A stretch of DNA of 54,520 bases from Rhodococcus sp. 1168 (GCF_002091955.1 NZ_MKKY01000049.1:1-54520); one strand, 5' to 3'; numbered from the stretch's first letter, positions 27,880 to 38,619 are shown. A program made the numbers and translations. The notes: generated by a model from the letters alone, not told the origin.

Positions 27880-30800
27880 TTGACGATCAACGAGAGCACA
27901 CCATCACATGGACAAGGCGCGAGCAGGTCGCCAAAGAGCGGTGGTGGTTCTCGTACGCTCGCAGATCGGTTCGCGGCCGGTGAGCCCTACGCGCTGGCTT
28001 TCGGCGGACAAGGTGCCCCATGGCTCAGCTCCCTCGAGGAGCTCGCCCGCGACTCGGCACTCGAGCCCGAGCTCACGGACCTGGTCAACGAATCCGTTGC
28101 CATCCTCGCGCCGGTTGCAGATGAACTCCTCGTCGTGCGCTCGGTCGGATTCGATCCCATCGGCTGGATGCTCGAACAAGACCTCGCTGACGAGGACGAT
28201 GCCGCCTCCACCTACGGCCCCTCTGAAACCGCACTTACCTCCGCGGCCGTATCGCTTCCCGGTGTATTCCTGACCCAGGTCGCTGCGCTGCGTGCGCTGA
28301 AGCTGCAAGGACTCGACCCCGCCCAGACGCCACCGGTCGCCGTCATCGGGCATTCACAGGGCCTCATCGCCGCCGAGTCGGTCAAGAGTGATGGTGCCGA
28401 GGACGCACATCTCCTTGCCGTCGCACAGCTCATCGGTGCTGCCGCAGGCCTGGTCGCACGTCGTAAGGGAATCATCGGAGCTGCCGATCGGGCGCCCATG
28501 GTTTCGGTTTCGAACGTGGAACCGGAACGGCTCTCGTCGATCATCGACGAACTTGCGATCCCGGGTGCGCCGGAACGTTCCGCGGTCCTCGCCATCCGCA
28601 ATGGACGCCGTCGCGTCGTACTCGCGGGACCGCCTGCTCAGCTCGCTCGCGTGCAGGAGCGTAGCGAGCAGATCGCTGCCGAGGAAGAGCGTGAGCGCGA
28701 TTCCAAGAAGCGTGGCGGTTCGGTATTCGCGCCGGTCTTCGAACAACTCCCCGTCGAGGTCGGCTTCCACCACCCCGCACTGGGCGATGCCGTAGAACTC
28801 GTTTCTGCATGGGCACAGCGCTGTGGCCTCGACGTGGACATTGCGCGCACACTCGCCCACAGCATCCTCGTCGCACCCGTGGACTGGGTCGACGCTATCG
28901 ACGGCGTCGCAGATGCGGGTGCCGCCTGGATCCTCGACCTCGGTCCAGGCGACCTTCTGACTCGCATGACGACTCCGGCCCTGCGCGGGCAGGGTGTGGG
29001 CATCGTTGCCGCTTCCACGCGCGGCGGACACAGAAACCTGCTGACGCCGGGCGCTGCCCCCGAGGTTGCGCCGGCGTGGTCCGAATTCGCACCGAAGCCG
29101 ATCACGTTGCCCAACGGTCGCGTCGTTGTCGAGACCACCTTCACCAAGCTCACCGGCCGTTCACCTATCCTGCTTGCCGGCATGACCCCGACGACGGTCG
29201 ACGCGAAAATCGTTGCCGCAGCCGCAAACGCGGGCCACTGGGCAGAGCTAGCCGGTGGTGGCCAGGTCACCGAGGACATCTTCACCGACCGTGTCGCCGA
29301 ACTGTCGCAGCTCCTCGAGCCCGGTCGCGCGATCCAGTTCAACTCGCTCTTCCTCGACCCCTACCTGTGGAAGCTTCAGCTCGGCGGCCGTCGCCTCGTG
29401 CAGCGCGCCCGCGCGGCAGGCGCCGCTATCGACGGCGTCGTCGTCACCGCAGGTATCCCTGAACTCGAGGAAGCCGTCGCGCTCATCGAGGAGCTTTCCG
29501 AGGCAGGCATTTCGCACGTGTGCTTCAAGCCCGGCACCGTCGCGCAGATCCGCGCCGTCATCCGGATCGCGAACGAGGTGCCCTCCTATCCCGTCATCGT
29601 GCATATCGAGGGCGGCCGCGCAGGTGGCCACCACTCGTGGGAAGACCTCGACGATCTGCTGCTCGCGACCTACGCAGAGCTGCGCGTACGCCCCAACCTG
29701 GTGATCTGTGTCGGTGGTGGAATCGGCACACCCGAGCGTGCAGCTGAATACCTCACGGGCCGTTGGTCCCTCGGCGCCGGTTACCCGAAGATGCCGCTCG
29801 ACGGAATCCTCGTCGGTACCGCCGCCATGGCAACACTCGAAGCTACGACCTCGCCCGAGGTCAAGCAGCTGCTCGTCGACACACCTGGTACCCCGGACTG
29901 GGTCGGCGCAGGCACTGCATCCGGCGGAATGGCTTCCGGCCGTAGCCAGCTCGGCGCGGACATCCACGAGATCGACAACGCAGCCTCACGCTGCGGGCGC
30001 CTCCTCGACGAGGTCGCCGGTAACGCCGATGCCGTGGCCGAGCGTCGCGAGGAGATCATCGCGGCACTCGACGGAACCGCCAAGCCGTACTTCGGCGACG
30101 TGGAATCGATGACCTACCAGCAGTGGCTCACTCGCTACCTCGACCTGGCCATCGGCACGGACAAGCGCAAGGATTTCGATTGCGGCGGGGAGTTCACCGA
30201 CGCGGTCGCCGAGGCCAACGATTCGGTGTGGCTCGACGTCACCTGGCGCACCCGCTTCCTCGAGATGCTCCAGCGCACCGAAGCCCGTCTGCACCCCGTC
30301 GACCGCGGCCCGATCCCGACGCTCTTCGCCGACGTCGACACGCTCGAACGTCCGCGTGCTGCACTCCGCTCGTTACTCGCTCAGTTCCCCGATGCAGGCG
30401 ACGTCGTTCTGCACCCGGCAGACATCACCTTCTTCACCTCGCTCTGCAAGCTGCCGGGCAAGCCGATCAACTTCGTTCCCGTCGTCGACGGTGACGTCCG
30501 GCGCTGGTGGCGCAGCGACTCGCTGTGGCAGGCACACGATCCGCGGTACTCCGCCGATCAGGTTTGCGTCATTCCCGGAACCGTTGCCGTCGCCGGAATC
30601 ACCCGTGTCGACGAGCCGGTCGGGGATCTACTCGATCGCTTCGAAAAGGCCACCGCCGACGAGTTGGTATCCGAGGGCAATGCACCGGCGCCCGCGGTGA
30701 GCCGCCGTTACGCAGGCATCGCGCCCGGTCTGCTCGGCATCGTTCTTGCTGCCCCTGACGTTGCCTGGGCATCACGGATGACGCAGAACCCCGTTGCACG

Positions 30801-33800
30801 TCTCGGCGACACCGCGGACTGGATCGTCGAATCCGACACTCTCGCCTCACACCCGCAGACCGGATCCTCGCTCATCGTGCAGGATTCGACTCATGTGGAA
30901 CTGACCGTTCCGCTCGCCCCCGGCAAGGAGGTGCGCATCCGCTTGACTGTCCCCGTTTCGACAGTCGACGGCGGCGCCCCCGTCGTCACTGCCGAAGATG
31001 CGCAAGCTTCGATGTCCTCGCTACTCGGAATTGCTGCGGGACAGGACCTTCCCAAGGTCAAGAACGGTGTTGCGCGCGTCAACCTGGCGTGGATCCCTGA
31101 TCTCGTGGCAGACCACGGCGGCGTCACCGGATCGGGTCTTCCCGACTCGCTGACCGTGAGCGGCAAGGCTGTTCCCGACGTACTCGTCGGAGCATGCTGG
31201 CCTGCCGTCTTCGCCGTCCTCGGCGCCACTCGCACAGCTGAAGGCATCGACGTGATCGAGGGCATGTTGGATCTGGTCCACCTCGACCACAGTGTCAACC
31301 TGGTAGGCGAACTGCCCACTGATGCATCGATTCTCGTCGTCAAAGCTGCGGCAGGAGAGGTGCTCGACACCGATCTCGGCCGCGTGGTCGAGGTCACCAC
31401 CACCATCGGCGCGATGCTCGGGGAAGGTCTCGACGCGCCCGCTGTGGCAACTCTCGTCGAACGCTTCGCCATCCGCGGACGCACCGGCAAGGGTGAACTG
31501 TCCGATCCGGCCCCCGCCGGAGGCTCGGTCAGTGCTGACGCCAAGGACACACCGCGTCGTCGTCGCCGTCAGGCCACCATCCTCGCGCCGCGCAACATGG
31601 CAGCCTTCGCTCAGGTCTCGGGCGATCACAACCCGATCCACACCTCCGATGCGGCTGCGCTCCTCGCCGGTCTCGGTTCTCCGATCGTGCACGGCATGTG
31701 GCTTTCCGCCGCAGCGCAGCAGGCCGTCACCGCAATCGACTACGCGGACACCAAGACTCCGCCGCGTCGCCTGACCGCATGGACCGCCCGCTTCCTCGGG
31801 ATGGTCCGCCCCGGAGCCGAAATCGACATTCGCGTCGACCGCACCGGATTCGATCAGGGTGCCGAACTCATCGAGGTGTCCTGCCGAGTCGCAGGCGAAC
31901 TCGTCATGGTCGCCTCGGCTCGCACTGCGCCGCCGAAGACCGTCTATGCCTTCCCCGGACAGGGCATTCAGCGTCAGGGGATGGGTCTGGACGCTCGGTC
32001 GCGCTCGAAGGCCGCCCGTGAGGTCTGGGAGCGTGCCGACAAGCACACTCGTAAAGCTCTCGGATTCTCGATCCTCGCGGTCGTCCGCGACAACCCGACC
32101 ACCCTCAAAGCGCGTGGCACCGTCCACCGCCATCCCGACGGCGTCATCCACCTGACCCAGTTCACCCAGGTTGCGATGGCTGTTCTCGGTGTAGCGCAGG
32201 TCGCCGAAATGCGGGAATCCGGTGTCTTCGTCGAGAATTCGATTCTCGCGGGCCACTCGGTCGGTGAGTACAACGCCCTCGCTGCCGTCGCTGGAGTTCT
32301 CCCACTCGAAGCAGTCCTCGAGGTCGTCTTCCAGCGTGGATCGGCCATGCATGCGCTCGTTCCGCGTGACGCATCCGGTCGAAGCGACTACCGCATGGCA
32401 GCGATCCGGCCGTCACAGATGGGTGTCGCGGATACCGATGTGCATGCCTTCGTCGCCGGTGTCGCCGAGGTCTCCGGTGAGTTCCTCGAGATCGTGAACC
32501 TGAACCTGCGTGGATCGCAGTACGCCATTGCCGGCACGGTTGCCGGCTTGGCCGCGCTCGAGAAGGAGATCGAGATCCGTGTCGCCGAATTCGGTGGCAA
32601 GCGCGCCTTCATCGTGGTGCCCGGCATCGACGTGCCGTTCCACTCGACGGTGCTGCGTGGGGGAGTCGACGACTTCCGCAGCCGACTCGAAACATTGCTG
32701 CCCGAAGACCTCGACCCGGAGATCCTGATCGGACGCTACGTGCCGAACCTGGTGCCCAGGCCGTTCTCGCTCGAGCGTTCCTTCATTCAGGAAATCGCGG
32801 ACCTCGTTCCCTCCGAACCCCTGAACAAAGTTCTCGCGGACTTCGATTCCTGGGCCGCACGCCCGCATGATCTGTGCCGCGTCGTGCTCACGGAATTGCT
32901 GGCATGGCAGTTCGCCAGCCCGGTCCGTTGGATCGAGACACAGGATCTTCTGTTCGCTGAGGAAGCAGACGGTGGACTCGGTGTCGAGCGTTTCGTCGAA
33001 ATCGGTCTCGGCGCAACGCCGACGGTCGCCAACCTGGCTTCGCAGACACTGAAATTGCCGGGCCGCTTCGGATTCCCGGTCGAGGTGCTCAACCTCGAAC
33101 GTGAGGCCGCGATCGTCTACGGCACCGATACCGATCCCGCGCCGGTGGAGGAAGAGGAGTCCGCTCCGGCCGAGACCGCCGCTGCTCCTCCCGCTGCCGC
33201 TGCCTCGGCTCCCGCTGCCGCACCTTCGGCTCCATCCGGTGGTCCGCGGCCGGACGACATCTCTTTCAGTGCCTCGGACGCAACCAAGATCCTGATCGGA
33301 CTGTGGACCAAACTGCAGCTCGATCAGATCGGACCTGCCGACACCATCGAGGCACTGTGCGACGGCGTCTCCTCGCGTCGTAACCAGTTGCTCGTCGACC
33401 TCGGTTCCGAGCTTTCCCTCGGAGCGATCGACGGCGCAGCCGATGCCGACATGGGCGCGCTCTCCGGCACGGTCAACAAGCTCGCCCGTACCTACAAGCC
33501 CTTCGGCCCGGTACTGAGCGATTCCATCAACGACCACCTCCGCAAGGTCTTCGGGCCCTCGGGACGTCGTCCGGCTTCTATCGCCGATCGCGTCAAGAAG
33601 GTATGGGAACTCGGTGACGGCTGGGCGCATCACGTCACCGCCGAGGTCGCTCTCGGAACTCGCGACGGCTCCTCGGTCCGCGGCGGCGCACTCGGCGGCT
33701 TGGCCGACGGTGCACTCGCCGACGGCAGTGCAGTCGATAACGTCATCGACTCGGCCGTGGCCGCTGTCGCCGCTCGCCGCGGTGTTGCAGTGTCGCTGCC

Positions 33801-36800
33801 CCAGACCGGTGGCGGAAGCGGAGGAACCGTCGATGCGGCCGCTCTCGGTGAGTTCACCGAGCACATCACCGGACGCGACGGAGTGCTGGCTTCGGCTGCG
33901 CGGCTCGTCCTCGAACAGCTCGGCTTCGCCGATGCTCCCAGCGCCCTGGCAGCGGACAACCCGGACGCCGCATTGGTGGATTTGGTTGCCGCAGAACTGG
34001 GTTCGGACTGGCCGCGACTCGTCGCCCCGGCATTCGATGAGCGCAAGGCCGTTCTGGTCGACGATCGTTGGGCAACGGCGCGTGAGGACCTGGCCCGGTT
34101 GTGGCTCGGTACCGCAGGCGACATCGCCGTCGAAAGCTTCGCCGGTGCAGGTAAAGCTGTTGCAGCTCAGGCCCAGTGGTGGAAGTCGAAGGCGCAGACC
34201 GAACGCAAGACCACGCTGGCCGAGCTCTACGGCCGTATCGCGGACATCGCTCAGTCTTGCGAGGACAAGGGCGAATGGTCCGACGAAATCGCCGTCGTCA
34301 CCGGAGGCAGCAAGGGGTCGATCGCCGCTTCGATCGCCGCCAAGCTCCTTGGGGGCGGTGCAACCGTATTCATCACCACCTCCAAGCTCAACGACGAGCG
34401 ACTGAAGTTCTACCGCGAGCTCTACCGGGCGAATGCTCGCGCCGGTGCAGCACTGTGGGTCGTTCCGGCCAACATCGCCTCGTACACCGACGTCGACGCA
34501 CTCATCGAGTGGATCGGTTTCGATCAGGTCGACAATGCAGGCGGGGCGAAGACTCTCGTAAAGGCAGGCGTCACACCCACGATGCTGTTCCCGTTCGCTG
34601 CACCTCGCGTAGTCGGCGAACTGTCCGACGCAGGTGCCCGCGCCGAGATGGAGATGCGGGTTCTGCTCTGGTCGGTCGAGCGTCTCATCGGTGGATTGTC
34701 GAAGATCGGTTACGACAACGACATCGACACCCACCTGCACGTCGTACTGCCAGGTTCACCGAACCGCGGCATGTTCGGCGGCGACGGTGCCTACGGTGAA
34801 TCGAAGGCAGCCCTCGACGCCATCGCCACCAAGTGGGGCTCGGAGAAGAACTGGGCCGAGCGTGTTTCCATTGCTCACGCGCACATCGGGTGGGTTCGCG
34901 GAACCGGACTCATGGGCGGAAACGATCCGATCGTCGAGGCCGTCGAGGCCGAAGGCGTGCGGACATGGTCGACGAGTGAGATGGCAACCGAACTGCTGAA
35001 GCTGTGCGAGCCTGCCGCTCGTCGTCAGGCTGCGCAGGCGCCGCTGCTTGCCGACCTGACCGGTGGACTGGCGAACACGAAGCTCGATCTCGTCGAGCTT
35101 TCCCGTGCCGCAGCCGACGCGGCCGGCGAGAAGGTCGAAGAAGTACTCGACAGCTCGGTGATCGCGGCTCTGCCTGCACCGCCGCGTTTGTCCACCTCGA
35201 CCACTGCTCCGGCATGGCCTGCGCTCGATGTCGATCCGAAGGACCTGATCGTCATCGTCGGTGCCGGCGAGCTCGGACCGTACGGAAGTGCGCGTACGCG
35301 CTTCGAAATGGAGGTCGACGAGGAGCTCTCCGCCGCAGGCGTTCTCGAACTCGCATGGAACACCGGTCTGGTCACGTGGGAGAACGATCCCAAGCCGGGC
35401 TGGTACGACATCGAATCCGGTGACCTCGTGCCGGAAGCCGAGATCGCCGACAAGTACCACGACATCGTCGTCGAGAAGTGCGGTATCCGCACTTATGTCG
35501 ACGACGGCGCCATGGTCGGCAACACTGCGCCGCTGATGACCTCGATCTTCCTCGACAACGACCTGACCTTCGTGGTCGGCACCGAGGTCGACGCACGTTC
35601 GTTCGCTGCGGCCGATCCCGAGCACACCGTCATCGCACCGGTACCGGAGTCCGGTGACTGGCAGGTCACTCGCAAGGCCGGAACCGAGATTCGCGTGCCG
35701 CGCAAGATGAAGCTCAGCCGCACGGTCGGTGGGCAGATTCCCACCGGCTTCGATCCGACCAAGTGGGGCATCTCGCCGGATATGGCGAGCTCCATCGACC
35801 GCGTCGCACTGTGGAACATCGTGACCACCGTCGATGCGTTCATCTCCTCGGGCTTCAACCCGTCGGAACTGATGCGCTGGGTGCACCCCACACTGGTCGC
35901 CAACACGCAGGGCACCGGCATGGGCGGTATGGAATCCATGCGCTCGCTCTACATCGATACCTTGCTCGGCGACGCTCGTGCGAACGACATCCTGCAGGAA
36001 GCATTGCCGAACGTCGTTGCAGCGCACGTGGTTCAGTCGTACATCGGCAGCTACGGCGCGATGGTTCACCCCGTCGCAGCGTGTGCAACCGCCGCCGTCT
36101 CGGTCGAGGAAGGCGTCGACAAGATCAAGCTGGGCAAGGCGCAACTCGTCGTCGCCGGTGGTTTCGACGACCTGAGCAGCGAAGGCATCATCGGTTTCGG
36201 TGACATGTCCGCCACCGCCGATTCGGCTGCCATGTCCGCCAAGGGAATCAGCGATCGTCGATTCTCCCGGGCCAACGACCGGAGGCGCGGCGGATTCGTC
36301 GAGTCGCAGGGCGGCGGAACGGTTCTGCTCGCTCGCGGTGACCTGGCGCTGGAAATGGGCCTTCCGGTCCTCGGTGTCGTTGCGTACGCACAGTCGTTCG
36401 GCGACGGCGTGCACACCTCCATCCCGGCTCCGGGACTCGGTGCGCTCAGTGCCGGTCGCGGGGGCAAGGATTCGTCCTTCGCCTTGTCACTCAACGCACT
36501 CGGCGTCAGTGCCGACGATGTGGCCGTGATCTCCAAGCACGACACCTCGACTGCCGCGAACGACCCGAACGAGGCCGAACTGCACACCCGCCTGGCCAAG
36601 GCAATCGGACGCACCGACGGAGCACCGCTGTTCGTCGTCTCGCAGAAGAGCCTGACCGGCCACTCGAAGGGTGGAGCCGCAGCATTCCAGCTGATCGGCC
36701 TCTGCCAGGTGCTCAGCAACGGAGTCATCCCGCCGAACCGCAGCCTCGATTGCGTCGACGACAAGATGACCGAGTTCGAACACCTCGTGTGGGCACGCGA

Positions 36801-37164
36801 GCCGCTGCGTTTCGGCGACTCGGTACCGCTGAAGGCAGGACTGTTGACCAGCCTCGGCTTCGGTCACGTATCCGGTCTCATCGCCGTGGTGCACCCGCAG
36901 GCCTTCCTCGAGGCCGTGCCTGCAAGCCGTCGCGCCGACTACATCGCTCGCGCCAACGACCGACGCATCGCCGGTCAGCGCAGGCTGATCTCCGCGATGG
37001 TCGGAGGTGACGCACTGTACGAGCGGCCCGAGGACCGACGGCTCGGACACGACGGGACGCCGGCAAAGGCGTCGCGCGAACTCGAAGCGGACATGTTGCT
37101 CACCGAGGCAGCCCGCCTCGGCGACGACGATGTCTACCGCTCGGGTCTGCCGGGGTGCAAGTAA
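27880..37164 (+). CDS. fas: Type I fatty acid synthase (single chain)
   Basis: This 3094-residue multienzyme makes C16-C26 acyl-CoA for membrane lipids and mycolic acids. Domains in order: acetyltransferase (IGHSQG, Ser159), enoyl reductase (LAGMTPTTVDA, about 430), MaoC-type dehydratase (GDHNPIHTSDAA, about 1248), malonyl/palmitoyl transferase (AGHSVGEYNA, Ser1460), an Ala/Pro linker, acyl carrier protein (probable pantetheine serine 1831 in DGVSSRRNQ), ketoreductase (VTGGSKGS, about 2140) and ketosynthase (Cys2735 in AACATAAVS, His2887 in SKHDTST, His2928 in TGHSKGG). Every active site looks intact. I chose the TTG at 27880 (MTINEST), which has GAGAGGA about ten bases upstream and gives an N-terminus like the mycobacterial MTIHEH; the frame opens earlier. 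It overlaps acpS by one base. Confidence 0.97.
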   Translation: MTINESTPSHGQGASRSPKSGGGSRTLADRFAAGEPYALAFGGQGAPWLSSLEELARDSALEPELTDLVNESVAILAPVADELLVVRSVGFDPIGWMLEQDLADEDDAASTYGPSETALTSAAVSLPGVFLTQVAALRALKLQGLDPAQTPPVAVIGHSQGLIAAESVKSDGAEDAHLLAVAQLIGAAAGLVARRKGIIGAADRAPMVSVSNVEPERLSSIIDELAIPGAPERSAVLAIRNGRRRVVLAGPPAQLARVQERSEQIAAEEERERDSKKRGGSVFAPVFEQLPVEVGFHHPALGDAVELVSAWAQRCGLDVDIARTLAHSILVAPVDWVDAIDGVADAGAAWILDLGPGDLLTRMTTPALRGQGVGIVAASTRGGHRNLLTPGAAPEVAPAWSEFAPKPITLPNGRVVVETTFTKLTGRSPILLAGMTPTTVDAKIVAAAANAGHWAELAGGGQVTEDIFTDRVAELSQLLEPGRAIQFNSLFLDPYLWKLQLGGRRLVQRARAAGAAIDGVVVTAGIPELEEAVALIEELSEAGISHVCFKPGTVAQIRAVIRIANEVPSYPVIVHIEGGRAGGHHSWEDLDDLLLATYAELRVRPNLVICVGGGIGTPERAAEYLTGRWSLGAGYPKMPLDGILVGTAAMATLEATTSPEVKQLLVDTPGTPDWVGAGTASGGMASGRSQLGADIHEIDNAASRCGRLLDEVAGNADAVAERREEIIAALDGTAKPYFGDVESMTYQQWLTRYLDLAIGTDKRKDFDCGGEFTDAVAEANDSVWLDVTWRTRFLEMLQRTEARLHPVDRGPIPTLFADVDTLERPRAALRSLLAQFPDAGDVVLHPADITFFTSLCKLPGKPINFVPVVDGDVRRWWRSDSLWQAHDPRYSADQVCVIPGTVAVAGITRVDEPVGDLLDRFEKATADELVSEGNAPAPAVSRRYAGIAPGLLGIVLAAPDVAWASRMTQNPVARLGDTADWIVESDTLASHPQTGSSLIVQDSTHVELTVPLAPGKEVRIRLTVPVSTVDGGAPVVTAEDAQASMSSLLGIAAGQDLPKVKNGVARVNLAWIPDLVADHGGVTGSGLPDSLTVSGKAVPDVLVGACWPAVFAVLGATRTAEGIDVIEGMLDLVHLDHSVNLVGELPTDASILVVKAAAGEVLDTDLGRVVEVTTTIGAMLGEGLDAPAVATLVERFAIRGRTGKGELSDPAPAGGSVSADAKDTPRRRRRQATILAPRNMAAFAQVSGDHNPIHTSDAAALLAGLGSPIVHGMWLSAAAQQAVTAIDYADTKTPPRRLTAWTARFLGMVRPGAEIDIRVDRTGFDQGAELIEVSCRVAGELVMVASARTAPPKTVYAFPGQGIQRQGMGLDARSRSKAAREVWERADKHTRKALGFSILAVVRDNPTTLKARGTVHRHPDGVIHLTQFTQVAMAVLGVAQVAEMRESGVFVENSILAGHSVGEYNALAAVAGVLPLEAVLEVVFQRGSAMHALVPRDASGRSDYRMAAIRPSQMGVADTDVHAFVAGVAEVSGEFLEIVNLNLRGSQYAIAGTVAGLAALEKEIEIRVAEFGGKRAFIVVPGIDVPFHSTVLRGGVDDFRSRLETLLPEDLDPEILIGRYVPNLVPRPFSLERSFIQEIADLVPSEPLNKVLADFDSWAARPHDLCRVVLTELLAWQFASPVRWIETQDLLFAEEADGGLGVERFVEIGLGATPTVANLASQTLKLPGRFGFPVEVLNLEREAAIVYGTDTDPAPVEEEESAPAETAAAPPAAAASAPAAAPSAPSGGPRPDDISFSASDATKILIGLWTKLQLDQIGPADTIEALCDGVSSRRNQLLVDLGSELSLGAIDGAADADMGALSGTVNKLARTYKPFGPVLSDSINDHLRKVFGPSGRRPASIADRVKKVWELGDGWAHHVTAEVALGTRDGSSVRGGALGGLADGALADGSAVDNVIDSAVAAVAARRGVAVSLPQTGGGSGGTVDAAALGEFTEHITGRDGVLASAARLVLEQLGFADAPSALAADNPDAALVDLVAAELGSDWPRLVAPAFDERKAVLVDDRWATAREDLARLWLGTAGDIAVESFAGAGKAVAAQAQWWKSKAQTERKTTLAELYGRIADIAQSCEDKGEWSDEIAVVTGGSKGSIAASIAAKLLGGGATVFITTSKLNDERLKFYRELYRANARAGAALWVVPANIASYTDVDALIEWIGFDQVDNAGGAKTLVKAGVTPTMLFPFAAPRVVGELSDAGARAEMEMRVLLWSVERLIGGLSKIGYDNDIDTHLHVVLPGSPNRGMFGGDGAYGESKAALDAIATKWGSEKNWAERVSIAHAHIGWVRGTGLMGGNDPIVEAVEAEGVRTWSTSEMATELLKLCEPAARRQAAQAPLLADLTGGLANTKLDLVELSRAAADAAGEKVEEVLDSSVIAALPAPPRLSTSTTAPAWPALDVDPKDLIVIVGAGELGPYGSARTRFEMEVDEELSAAGVLELAWNTGLVTWENDPKPGWYDIESGDLVPEAEIADKYHDIVVEKCGIRTYVDDGAMVGNTAPLMTSIFLDNDLTFVVGTEVDARSFAAADPEHTVIAPVPESGDWQVTRKAGTEIRVPRKMKLSRTVGGQIPTGFDPTKWGISPDMASSIDRVALWNIVTTVDAFISSGFNPSELMRWVHPTLVANTQGTGMGGMESMRSLYIDTLLGDARANDILQEALPNVVAAHVVQSYIGSYGAMVHPVAACATAAVSVEEGVDKIKLGKAQLVVAGGFDDLSSEGIIGFGDMSATADSAAMSAKGISDRRFSRANDRRRGGFVESQGGGTVLLARGDLALEMGLPVLGVVAYAQSFGDGVHTSIPAPGLGALSAGRGGKDSSFALSLNALGVSADDVAVISKHDTSTAANDPNEAELHTRLAKAIGRTDGAPLFVVSQKSLTGHSKGGAAAFQLIGLCQVLSNGVIPPNRSLDCVDDKMTEFEHLVWAREPLRFGDSVPLKAGLLTSLGFGHVSGLIAVVHPQAFLEAVPASRRADYIARANDRRIAGQRRLISAMVGGDALYERPEDRRLGHDGTPAKASRELEADMLLTEAARLGDDDVYRSGLPGCK

Positions 37165-37556
37165 TGGCTATTCTCGGAGTAGGTTTCGACCTGGTGACCG
37201 TGTCCGATTTCGCCGAGCAGATGAACAAGGCCGGCACGACGATGATCCGCGACAGCTTCACCGCGGGGGAGCGTCGGCACTCGGCAACGAAAAGTTCCGA
37301 CCCGGCTCGCCACTACGCAGCACGGTGGGCCGCGAAGGAGGCCGTTCTCAAGGCCTGGGCGACTTCACGTTTCGCCAGGCCACCGCAGATCGGTGACAAT
37401 CCGTACCCCCTCATCGAGGTCGTCAACGATGCCTGGGGACGGCCGTCGATCAAGCTGCACGGCATGGCTCAGGAATTTCTGCCGACAGTCAAGATTCATT
37501 TGTCCCTGACTCACGACGGCGATATCGCTGCAGCCGTGGCGATCTTGGAAGAATAG
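37164..37556 (+). CDS. acpS: Holo-acyl-carrier-protein synthase
   Basis: This 130-residue 4'-phosphopantetheinyl transferase should modify the ACP domain of the synthase encoded just upstream. VGFDLVTVSDF holds the Mg-binding aspartate, RHYAARWAAKEAVLKAW the family WxxKEAxxK signature, and LSLTHDGDIAAAVAIL the C-terminal strand. The ATG at 37164 shares its A with the fas TAA stop, so translation is coupled. This is the fas-acpS pair of mycolata (Rv2524c-Rv2523c). A strong stem-loop follows at 37572. Confidence 0.96.
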   Translation: MAILGVGFDLVTVSDFAEQMNKAGTTMIRDSFTAGERRHSATKSSDPARHYAARWAAKEAVLKAWATSRFARPPQIGDNPYPLIEVVNDAWGRPSIKLHGMAQEFLPTVKIHLSLTHDGDIAAAVAILEE

Positions 37557-37571
37557 GTCTGTAAACACACG

Positions 37572-37604
37572 ACGCCGGTCCGCTCTTGACGAGCGGGCCG
37601 GCGT
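37572..37604. terminator. Stem-loop between acpS and the TetR gene
   Basis: Arms ACGCCGGTCCGCTC (37572-37585) and GAGCGGGCCGGCGT (37591-37604) pair over 14 bp, with one wobble, around a 5-nt loop. There is no T-run. It lies between the convergent acpS and TetR genes and probably ends transcription from both sides. Confidence 0.75.
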
Positions 37605-37645
37605 TCGTGGTTTCGGCGGTCGCCCTGGAGGGGCCGAGCGCAGAT

Positions 37646-38350
37646 CTACTCGGCGGAGGCTCCCGAACGCCTGCTGTCCCTCTCGGCGCCGAGAAGGTAC
37701 GCGGTCATGATGCGTTTGAGTTCGGCGACGGCATCCTCGTGGCTCTGCCCGTCCTGAACGGAGAAGTTCAACATCGAGTAGACGATGTGGACGAGCACCT
37801 GGGCCATCAGATTGCGTCGCACTCTCGGGGTCCGCGGAGTGAGCGGGCCGAGCATGCGGGCGACCTGGTCTGCGAACTCGCGTTCGTGGATGACGCCGGT
37901 GGCGCGCGTGGACGGAGTGGACTGCATTGCTAGCCACACCTCCCGACGCGAGGGATCGGACATCCACATATTGGCCATGTGGTCGACGAATTTGTTGAGG
38001 AATCGAAGCCAATCGAGCGACGGCACCTCGCCGTTGAAGTCGGCCAGTTCTTGTTGAACGCCGACGACGTCCTGCCGGTTGAGCTCGCACACGATCACGT
38101 ACTTGTTGGCGAAGAACTGGTAGAGGGTGCCGATCGGCAGCTCGGCGCGAGCGGCAACTTCCTCGCAGGTGAACGATTCGAATCCGGCGTCGCTCAGCAC
38201 GTCCCGTGATGCGGCAAGCAACGCGTCGAACTTGCGTTGGCTACGTTCTTGGGTAGGACGCCGCCGCGGCATCAGCTCCTGTGTCTCTACCGTCGATTCG
38301 AGCGCTGCGTCTATTCGTCTCGCAGCCTGGGCGCTAGCAGAGGACTCCAC
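37646..38350 (-). CDS. TetR-family transcriptional regulator
   Basis: This 234-residue regulator has a helix-turn-helix at about residues 35-85: RSQRKFDALLAASRDVLSDA, then TCEEVAARAELPIGTLYQFF. The C-terminal ligand domain includes WLRFLNKFVDHMANMWM and RRNLMAQVLVHIVYSMLNFS. The sequence is not the one I recall for mycobacterial FasR, so I do not call it that. Position next to fas-acpS makes lipid genes possible targets. GTG at 38350 is used; an ATG 26 codons later (MPRRRPTQER) is closer to the domain and may be the true start. About 270 bp upstream lie before the divergent actin-like gene and should hold both promoters. Confidence 0.85.
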   Translation of the reverse strand: MESSASAQAARRIDAALESTVETQELMPRRRPTQERSQRKFDALLAASRDVLSDAGFESFTCEEVAARAELPIGTLYQFFANKYVIVCELNRQDVVGVQQELADFNGEVPSLDWLRFLNKFVDHMANMWMSDPSRREVWLAMQSTPSTRATGVIHEREFADQVARMLGPLTPRTPRVRRNLMAQVLVHIVYSMLNFSVQDGQSHEDAVAELKRIMTAYLLGAERDSRRSGASAE

Positions 38351-38619
38351 GCCCCCAGGCTAGCGGCCCGAGCGTCATCTACTCCACTACGCAGAGTTAC
38401 AGACACCGAGTGGCGGCTCCAACCAGAGAAACCCCAGTCCACCTCACCGTGCCGCTCTCCAAAAATAAATTGACAGATCTGGAGTTGCTTTCTGGCCAAC
38501 AAAACCATCTGTGGGTATGGTTCTGCTATCAATTCAATCGTCGTGAAGGGTGACGTCGTCGATTTCGTATCGGAGACGCTCATGTCGGGAGCCCCACCCT
38601 TAGGCACAGGAGTATTTAC

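Noticed and set aside
32413..34740. 775-codon open frame antisense to fas
   Set aside because: High-GC shadow of the synthase; no domain, and fas is continuous with intact active sites across it.
34756..36414. 552-codon open frame antisense to the fas ketosynthase region
   Set aside because: Shadow of conserved ketosynthase codons; no independent support.
37646..38350. Naming the TetR gene fasR because it lies next to fas-acpS
   Set aside because: Its sequence does not match the FasR N-terminus I recall, and mycobacterial fasR lies elsewhere in the genome; neighbour position is not enough.
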